Assembly: GCA_946184215.1 (NCBI GenBank)
Contig: CAMHER010000102.1
Span: 1-6,904 of the forward strand
From: an uncultured Clostridia bacterium
Lineage (GTDB): Bacteria > Bacillota > Clostridia > Oscillospirales > Oscillospiraceae
DNA: 6,904 nucleotides
Reading direction: 5' to 3'
Notes under the pieces: model-generated
Databases searched by the model: none
What the model was told of the DNA's origin: nothing
What the model saw: only the letters and a program-made list of their open reading frames with translations
Part shown: piece after piece, positions 1 to 4,042 of the stretch
Layout of the letters: every line of letters starts with the position of its first letter
Position numbering within the stretch: position 1 is the stretch's first letter
Program-made: the position numbers and the translations under genes

Positions 1-216
1 GGCAGCCGTCTTGTTCTCTCTGACGCGGCCACTGCCGCCGCGCTGGCCAGGGGGGCGCTGAAGGGCGCCGTGATCAACGTCAAGGTCAACACCACGCTGA
101 TGCATGACAGGGCTTATGCCGATACGCTTGCTGCGGAAATGGAGGAAAAGGAGCGCGAATACACCGCCCGCGCGGATGCTGTCTGCGACGCGGTGGCCGT
201 TTCGCTTGGGTTTTGA
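1..216 (+). CDS. Formimidoyl-/methenyl-THF cyclodeaminase-cyclohydrolase family, C-terminal part
   Basis: This is the last 71 codons of a gene that starts before the window; the stop is TGA at 214-216. The segment LVLSDAATAAALARGALKGA followed by VINVKVNT matches the pattern at the end of the FTCD_C/FchA family (SDAG.AALLARAAL.GA..NV.IN), a helical fold that interconverts 5-formimino-THF, 5,10-methenyl-THF and related one-carbon folates in the cytoplasm. The remaining residues (about 40-66: EMEEKEREYTARADAV) form the Glu/Ala-rich terminal helix usual in this family. The active-site region lies outside the window, so cyclodeaminase and cyclohydrolase activities cannot be told apart. A probable folate S component follows 90 bp downstream, which supports the folate assignment. 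No terminator separates the two genes, so co-transcription is likely. Confidence 0.78.
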   Translation, partial: GSRLVLSDAATAAALARGALKGAVINVKVNTTLMHDRAYADTLAAEMEEKEREYTARADAVCDAVAVSLGF

Positions 217-219
217 TAC

Positions 220-280
220 CGGTTTCCTGCATCAACGGACGAGCTCTGCCGATAACGGCGCGTCAGCGATGCGGGAACCG
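220..280 (+). promoter_or_regulatory. Structured leader RNA upstream of the folT-like gene (candidate cis-regulatory element)
   Basis: The spacer after the cyclodeaminase gene can form a 13-bp stem, 220-233 with 268-280, with one bulged T at 228 and one T-G pair. Inside it are a second helix, GACG 238-241 with CGTC 261-264, and a capped hairpin, GCCG 248-251 with CGGC 256-259 and an ATAA loop. No T-run follows, so it is not an intrinsic terminator. Strand 223-228 (TTTCCT) is complementary to the downstream Shine-Dalgarno AGGAAG at 294-299, with one wobble pair. TGCC 247-250 could also pair with GGCA 286-289. I could not match it to the THF, ZTP or preQ1 riboswitch consensuses I remember. The pairing is visible; a regulatory role is inferred. 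Confidence 0.5.
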
Positions 281-291
281 CATGAGGCACG

Positions 292-299
292 AAAGGAAG
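292..299 (+). promoter_or_regulatory. Ribosome binding site deciding the GTG start of the folT-like gene
   Basis: AAAGGAAG lies seven bases before GTG at 307, and there is no ATG at suitable spacing in this frame. The site is complementary to 223-228 in the leader stem, so its accessibility could be switched. Confidence 0.7.
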
Positions 300-306
300 T
301 GTCCCT

Positions 307-852
307 GTGAAAATTACAAAAACAAAGCGTCTGGCGCTGGACGCGATGCTTGCAGCCATGTTTGTCGTGCTGAGCCTGTTTTCGATCAATCTGCCCGGCA
401 TGAAGATCACGCTCGACTCCCTGCCCATTCTGATCGGGGCGGCGCTGCTGGGCCCGCTCGACGGTCTGGCCGTCGGTCTTATCGGCAGTTTTCTCAATCA
501 GATGATCACCTATGGCTTTTCTGCCACGACGGTTCTCTGGATCCTGCCGGCGGGACTGCGCGGTCTGCTGGTGGGGCTGTACGCCAAGCATCATGGTTTT
601 TCCATGAACACGGCTCAGTGCGTGTTCATCACCGTCTCGACCGCTCTTCTCGTCACAGCGCTCAACACGCTCTTTCTCTATGTGGACAGCTGGGTCTACT
701 CATATTCCTATGTCGCCGCGCTGCCGACGCTGCTGCTTCGGATCGCCGCCGGCGTGATCACGGCCGTTCTCTTCTCTCTTCTTCTCCCGCCGCTGCTGGG
801 GACGCTGCGCCGTCTGTTTTTCTCTGACACGAAAACCGAAACTGACGATTGA
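307..852 (+). CDS. ECF transporter S component, probably folate (FolT-like)
   Basis: A 181-residue very hydrophobic protein, the usual size for an energy-coupling-factor substrate-binding subunit. TM1 (about residues 9-29) carries the AxxxA pattern (A13, A17) by which S components contact EcfT. About five or six membrane helices follow, with the loop-helix pattern SLPILIGAALLGPLDG (38-53) and PAGLRGLLVGLY (81-92) typical of the folate/QueT-like S families. The start is GTG at 307, supported by AAAGGAAG at 292-299 seven bases upstream. It would bind a vitamin outside the membrane and need a shared EcfA/A'/T module, none of which is in the window. Folate is inferred from the preceding one-carbon folate gene and resemblance to FolT; another substrate is possible. 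Translation may be controlled by the structured leader before it. Confidence 0.72.
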   Translation: MKITKTKRLALDAMLAAMFVVLSLFSINLPGMKITLDSLPILIGAALLGPLDGLAVGLIGSFLNQMITYGFSATTVLWILPAGLRGLLVGLYAKHHGFSMNTAQCVFITVSTALLVTALNTLFLYVDSWVYSYSYVAALPTLLLRIAAGVITAVLFSLLLPPLLGTLRRLFFSDTKTETDD

Positions 853-877
853 CAAGCCCTTTCGGCGGTACTATCAT
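849..877 (+). promoter_or_regulatory. Sigma-A type promoter for the second S component gene
   Basis: TTGACA (849-854, a perfect -35) is followed after 17 bases by TATCAT (872-877, -10, one mismatch to TATAAT). The -35 overlaps the TGA stop (850-852) of the upstream gene. The transcript would start near 884, about 45 nt before the ATG, within or at the edge of a leader hairpin (881-914). This gives the second S component expression independent of the folate unit. Confidence 0.75.
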
Positions 878-880
878 AAT

Positions 881-914
881 GCTGCGCCGCATCCGGCCTG
901 ACCGGAGCGACAGC
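881..914 (+). promoter_or_regulatory. 5' leader hairpin of the second S component mRNA
   Basis: GCTGCGC (881-887) pairs with GCGACAGC (907-914) with one bulged A at 910. An inner stem TCCGG (892-896) pairs with CCGGA (902-906) around a five-base loop. The hairpin ends just before AAAGGA (917-922). Because the expected start site is near 884, it would sit at the 5' end of the mRNA, where such hairpins may stabilise a transcript or affect ribosome access. Function is inferred only. Confidence 0.4.
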
Positions 915-916
915 AG

Positions 917-922
917 AAAGGA
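917..922 (+). promoter_or_regulatory. Ribosome binding site fixing the start of the second S component
   Basis: AAAGGA is seven bases before ATG at 930. An in-frame upstream ATG at 849 lies inside the promoter and has no good ribosome binding site, so 930 is chosen. Confidence 0.75.
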
Positions 923-929
923 ATTGAAT

Positions 930-1559
930 ATGGAAAAGAAGCGTATCTCCACCCGCACGCTGACAGGTATGGCGCTGCTGACAGCCGTTGTTGTCATCCT
1001 GCAGTTTCTCGGCGCCTTTATCCGTTTCGGCCCGTTCTCGATCTCCCTTGTCCTGATCCCGATCGTCGTCGGCGCCGCGCTCTACGGCCCCCTCGCCGGC
1101 GCGTGGTTCGGCCTTGTTTTCGGCCTTGTCGTTCTCCTGTCCGGTGATGCCGCCGCCTTCCTGGTGGTCAGCCCGCTTGGAACGATCCTGGTCGTTCTGC
1201 TCAAGGGCGCGCTCGCCGGTCTGTGTGCCGGTGCAGTTTACAAAGCTCTGTCCGGACTTGGTACAAAATCCTCGGATCGTGCCCGGGGCAAAGAGAAACA
1301 GGGTCTGGATCCCGCCGTCGTCGCGGCTGCAATCATCTGCCCCGTCGTCAACACCGGCATTTTCCTTCTCGGCTGCCTGGTCTTCTTCCTTCCCACGATC
1401 AGCGAGTGGGCGGCGGCCATGGGCTTTGAAAGCGTCGGAAAGTATATGATCTTCGGTCTCGTGGGCGGCAACTTCCTGTTTGAGCTGCTGTTCAATATCG
1501 TGCTCAGCCCGATCATCGTGCGTCTGATCAAGATCGGCAGGAACCGCGAAAGAGTATAA
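930..1559 (+). CDS. ECF transporter S component, substrate unknown
   Basis: A 209-residue membrane protein of the ECF S-component type. TM1 (about 11-30) holds A15 and A19 as an AxxxA motif for EcfT contact. It is followed by an amphipathic link IRFGPFSISLVLIPIVVGAA (31-50) and the LYGPLAGAWFG motif (51-61) common to vitamin S components. A polar basic insert (about 111-126) separates the N-terminal helices from the conserved stretch IICPVVNTGIFLLG (135-148) and the C-terminal helix around NFLFELLFNIVLSP (181-194), ending in a positively charged tail. I do not recognise the substrate; comparable genes in Oscillospiraceae carry only the family name. Transcription starts from its own promoter at 849-877 and ends at the terminator starting 1572. 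No EcfA or EcfT gene is adjacent, so it probably uses a shared module encoded elsewhere. Confidence 0.82.
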   Translation: MEKKRISTRTLTGMALLTAVVVILQFLGAFIRFGPFSISLVLIPIVVGAALYGPLAGAWFGLVFGLVVLLSGDAAAFLVVSPLGTILVVLLKGALAGLCAGAVYKALSGLGTKSSDRARGKEKQGLDPAVVAAAIICPVVNTGIFLLGCLVFFLPTISEWAAAMGFESVGKYMIFGLVGGNFLFELLFNIVLSPIIVRLIKIGRNRERV

Positions 1560-1571
1560 ATCCAGCCCGTT

Positions 1572-1607
1572 AAACCGGCGCCGACGGCGCCGGTTTTTCT
1601 TTTCTTC
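1572..1607 (+). terminator. Intrinsic terminator after the second S component gene
   Basis: AAACCGGCGCC (1572-1582) pairs over 11 bp with GGCGCCGGTTT (1586-1596) around a GAC loop, followed by a T-rich tail (1594-1604). It starts 12 bases after the stop codon. Confidence 0.93.
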
Positions 1608-1642
1608 CATTTATGAATTTTGCTTAAAAAATGTGAATATCC

Positions 1643-1671
1643 TTGTAAAAACAGACAAAGTTTGCTATGAT
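1643..1671 (+). promoter_or_regulatory. Extended -10 promoter for the Ig-like membrane protein gene
   Basis: TTGTAA (1643-1648) and TATGAT (1666-1671) are separated by 17 bases, with TGC directly before the -10, giving the extended TGnTATGAT form. The surrounding AT-rich tract contrasts with the GC-rich genes. The expected start near 1678 gives a leader of about 47 nt. An 11-bp inverted repeat GACATAATGTC lies at 1684-1694, just inside the transcript. Confidence 0.78.
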
Positions 1672-1724
1672 GAAACCCAAGGTGACATAATGTCCGTTAA
1701 CCTTTTTAAAAGGAGATAGATCGA

Positions 1725-3434
1725 ATGAAACTTTCCGCTAAGCGCCTGCTGTCTTTCCTGCTGATCCTCAGTTTGTTTGCAGCATTTCTGTCCATCGGTG
1801 TTTTTGCCGTGGATCTGCCGGAGATCTCCTGTGATCTCGGCGCGGCGCTGGACTATACGATCCCGCTGGACGAAGGGGTCACTGCCACCGGCTTTGAGCT
1901 TGTCAGCGGCAGCCTTCCTTCCGGCGTCGACCCGACGCTGAAGGACGGCGCGGTCAAGCTTCTCGGTACGCCCTCGGCATCCGGTGATTACAGCTGTGAG
2001 CTTAAGGTTACCTTTACCGATGGCGCTGAGAACTATACGATCACGCTTCACGTGACCGAGCCTGCGCCCACACCGACGCCGGAACCTACCCCCGCTCCCA
2101 CGCCGACGCCGGAACCTACTCCCGTACCTACTCCCGAGCCCACGCCCGCCCCGGTTGCACCGACGATCACCAAGGATCCCACGGCTGAGACGGTCATGGA
2201 GGGCGGCACCTGCTACTTCATCGCCCGTGCGGACGACGCCATTGAAATCATCTGGCGTCTCGAAGGGCCGAACGGTGAGACGATCGACGCAGAGGATCTT
2301 CGCGGCGATACGCGTTTCAAGGGCGCCTACGCCAACGGCTACGACGAGGAAACTCTGGAGCTCAACAGCATCCCCTACGAGCTCAACGGCTGGAAGGCCG
2401 TGTGCAAGTTCATCGGCGCGGGCAACACCTCCGCTTTTTCCAAGGGTGCGCTGATCACGGTTGAAAAGGGCGGACTGATGCGTCCCTCGATTACAAAGGA
2501 TCCCTTTGTGACGACTGATTCCGACACGCTCTCCGTCGTTGCCTCCGACCCCAACGGCGGCACACTGTACTATCAGTGGTACAGCAGCGCCAAAAACAGC
2601 AGCGCCAATACCGACGGCCAGGATGTGGCCATTCCCGGCGCCACCTCCGCTACCTATGTTCCTCCCGAGACCGATGGGACCGTTTACTATTACTGCACGG
2701 TATGGAGCGTGAAAGACGGCCAGGAGAGTTCGCGCACGACCTCCCGCGTTGCTGCGGTGACACATGCGCCTGCCGCCACGCCGGAGCCCACAGCCGCGCC
2801 GACTCCTGCCCCGGCCGAGACTGTCTCTCCCTCCCCCGCTCCCAGTACGTCGAGCCGCAATGCCCAGCACAGCAGCGCCAGCCGCTTTCTTCTGATCCTG
2901 ATGGGCGTGCTGATTCTGGCTCTGATTGCCGCAGCGGTTTCGCTTGTTATCATATCCCGGCGTGAAAAGGAGCTGGATGAGGCGGACGAACGCGCCGCCA
3001 GAGCCGCCGCCCGTGCCGAGGCAGAGCGTTCACGTGCCGCTGTTTCTTCGAAAGTGAGCGCAGCTGCGTCCTCTCATGGTGCGACACTTGATGATGCAAA
3101 GGAAAAGCTGATGCGCAAGGAGGAAAAATACGCCGCTCCCGTCGTTGCTCCGGAGGAGGATGGAGAGCCTCAGTCTTCGGAAGAAGCCCCCGCCCATGCC
3201 GATGATGAGGACAGCGCCGATCCGGAAAGCTTCACGCTCAACGGTTGGTATTGCGAAAAGTGCGGTGCTTTCAACCGCGGCCGGGTCTGCGGTACCTGCG
3301 GCGCGGATAAGCCGAAGGACGCCATCCCGTATGTATGCGACAACTGCGGATGGACCAATCCCGACCCGGAGCATCCCCCGCGCTTCTGCCCGGACTGCGG
3401 CAAGCCCTTTGCCGCCGAGGGCCGGGAAGGCTGA
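1725..3434 (+). CDS. Single-pass membrane protein: exported Ig-like domains, cytoplasmic zinc ribbons
   Basis: A 569-residue protein started by AGGAG (1711-1715) nine bases before ATG. A signal peptide (1-28, ending near VFA) is followed by a small beta domain (about 31-112) whose LPSGVDP..GAVKLLGTPSASGDY recalls He_PIG/cadherin-like folds. A Thr/Pro/Glu stalk (113-145) leads to an Ig-like domain (146-248) with the classic C163-W177-C227 arrangement. A second Ig-like domain (254-347) keeps W285 and YYYC324 but lacks the first cysteine. A second Pro/Ala stalk (348-387) precedes a transmembrane helix (388-410). The stop-transfer RRE and an Ala/Arg/Glu helix (412-470) lead through an acidic linker to two CxxC-CxxC zinc ribbons (C510, C513, C522, C525; C538, C541, C555, C558). 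Topology is predicted outside-to-inside. I know no named family with this order; a sensor, scaffold or adhesin role is inference. It is transcribed alone. Confidence 0.85.
   Translation: MKLSAKRLLSFLLILSLFAAFLSIGVFAVDLPEISCDLGAALDYTIPLDEGVTATGFELVSGSLPSGVDPTLKDGAVKLLGTPSASGDYSCELKVTFTDGAENYTITLHVTEPAPTPTPEPTPAPTPTPEPTPVPTPEPTPAPVAPTITKDPTAETVMEGGTCYFIARADDAIEIIWRLEGPNGETIDAEDLRGDTRFKGAYANGYDEETLELNSIPYELNGWKAVCKFIGAGNTSAFSKGALITVEKGGLMRPSITKDPFVTTDSDTLSVVASDPNGGTLYYQWYSSAKNSSANTDGQDVAIPGATSATYVPPETDGTVYYYCTVWSVKDGQESSRTTSRVAAVTHAPAATPEPTAAPTPAPAETVSPSPAPSTSSRNAQHSSASRFLLILMGVLILALIAAAVSLVIISRREKELDEADERAARAAARAEAERSRAAVSSKVSAAASSHGATLDDAKEKLMRKEEKYAAPVVAPEEDGEPQSSEEAPAHADDEDSADPESFTLNGWYCEKCGAFNRGRVCGTCGADKPKDAIPYVCDNCGWTNPDPEHPPRFCPDCGKPFAAEGREG
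2073..2119 (+). repeat. Tandem repeat encoding the Pro/Thr/Glu stalk
   Basis: CCGACGCCGGAACCTAC occurs at 2073-2089 and again at 2103-2119, exactly 30 bases apart, with diverged PTPEPTP units continuing to about 2150. The unit encodes a ten-residue PTPEPTPAPT-type period. Such in-frame repeats can vary in number by slippage, changing stalk length without frameshift. Confidence 0.75.
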
Positions 3435-3445
3435 GCTGATCTGAA

Positions 3446-3490
3446 AACAGCGGGATAGGATAACGCTCCTGTCCCGCTGTTCTTTTCTCT
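3446..3490 (+). terminator. Intrinsic terminator after the Ig/zinc-ribbon gene
   Basis: AACAGCGGGA (3446-3455) pairs with TCCCGCTGTT (3472-3481). The stem continues through a T-G pair and AGGA (3457-3460) with TCCT (3467-3470), 15 pairs in all with a six-base loop. A pyrimidine tail CTTTTCTCTTTC follows. Confidence 0.92.
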
Positions 3491-3506
3491 TTCACACCGT
3501 TTCACA
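3490..3506 (+). promoter_or_regulatory. TTCACA direct repeat, candidate activator or operator site
   Basis: TTTCACA occurs at 3490-3496 and 3500-3506, one helical turn (10 bp) apart, ending five bases before the -35 of the lipoprotein promoter. Two half-sites in the same orientation at this period resemble sites for OmpR/PhoB-family response regulators; the B. subtilis PhoP box, TT(A/T/C)ACA repeated with about five bases between, is a known example. The regulator is not identified. The first copy overlaps the pyrimidine tail of the preceding terminator, so chance similarity is possible. Confidence 0.35.
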
Positions 3507-3511
3507 ATCTG

Positions 3512-3540
3512 TTGACTTTACGCCGATAAAGAGATAAAAT
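3512..3540 (+). promoter_or_regulatory. Promoter of the lipoprotein/transglutaminase operon
   Basis: TTGACT (3512-3517) and TAAAAT (3535-3540) are each one mismatch from consensus with a 17-base spacer. The predicted start is near 3547, leaving a leader of about 55 nt before the ATG at 3602. Confidence 0.8.
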
Positions 3541-3601
3541 AGTTCGGTAGTTTTCAGCGTTTTCCGTTTCCATTATCTCACGCCGAATAAGGAGAAAGAA
3601 T

Positions 3602-4042
3602 ATGAAAAAGACTCTTCTCGCCGTCATGCTGCTGGCATGTCTGGCGTTTTCGCTTGCCGCCTGCGGTACAAAGACAGCGTCTTCGCCGTCCGGGGCCGCT
3701 CTGCCCTCCGCTGAGCCCGCGGCTTCCGCCCCGGTGCCGACTTTGAATGCCGTTTTGCCGGGCAGCGATCTTTCAGCGCCTGAAACCTCTGCACCGCAGG
3801 AAGCGGATGCCGCTCCCGCCTATGACGAAGCGCTGTTTGAAGCAGCCAAACGCTGCATCGACCAGGACGTTTCCGTGCTCTATGACGCCATCGGCAAGCC
3901 TGAAAGCTCGGATTATGCCCCAAGCTGCCTGGGCCCCGGCGAGGGCGAGGACGGCGAGCTTTACTATGACGGCTTTACCGTTGCCACCTATCGCGAGGGA
4001 GAGAGAGAAACTGTACGGGATGTGAATATCAATGTCGGATAA
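3602..4042 (+). CDS. Small lipoprotein with an unrecognised C-terminal domain
   Basis: A 146-residue protein started by AAGGAG (3589-3594), seven bases before ATG. A lipoprotein signal peptide (MKKTLLAVMLLACLAFSLAA) ends at the lipobox LAAC with C21, so the mature protein should be lipid-anchored on the outer face of the membrane. Residues 22-71 are a low-complexity Ala/Ser/Pro linker. The C-terminal domain (about 72-146) contains DEALFEAAKRCIDQDVSVLYDAIGKPESSDY followed by SCLGPG, an acidic GEGEDGEL and a YYDGFTVATY strand, with two cysteines (C85, C109) that could form a disulfide. I recall similar domains in uncharacterised Oscillospiraceae lipoproteins but no assigned function. The gene ends inside the start of the next one, so the two are very likely co-transcribed and translationally coupled, suggesting that the lipoprotein works with the surface transglutaminase-like protein. 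Confidence 0.82.
   Translation: MKKTLLAVMLLACLAFSLAACGTKTASSPSGAALPSAEPAASAPVPTLNAVLPGSDLSAPETSAPQEADAAPAYDEALFEAAKRCIDQDVSVLYDAIGKPESSDYAPSCLGPGEGEDGELYYDGFTVATYREGERETVRDVNINVG

Noticed and set aside
217..306. Known THF, ZTP or preQ1 riboswitch before the folT-like gene
   Set aside because: The conserved core sequences I remember for these classes are not present; only the secondary structure and context are suggestive, so no class name was given.
849..929. Upstream ATG (849) extending the second S component by 27 residues
   Set aside because: The ATG lies inside the promoter -35 and before the predicted transcript start, and the extension is not membrane-like; ATG 930 has a good ribosome site.
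708..1610. Long minus-strand open frame (300 codons) across the two S component genes
   Set aside because: It is antisense to two well-supported membrane proteins, crosses the promoter and the terminator, and encodes a low-complexity Arg/Asp/Glu-rich product typical of a GC-rich shadow frame.
2066..2150. CRISPR-like or mobile-element repeat
   Set aside because: The repeats are in frame, encode a Pro/Thr/Glu stalk and have no unique spacers or flanking mobile genes.
1665..2870. Minus-strand open frame (401 codons) opposite the Ig protein gene
   Set aside because: The Gly/Arg-rich product has no recognisable domain, runs into the plus-strand promoter, and reflects the codon bias of the real gene.
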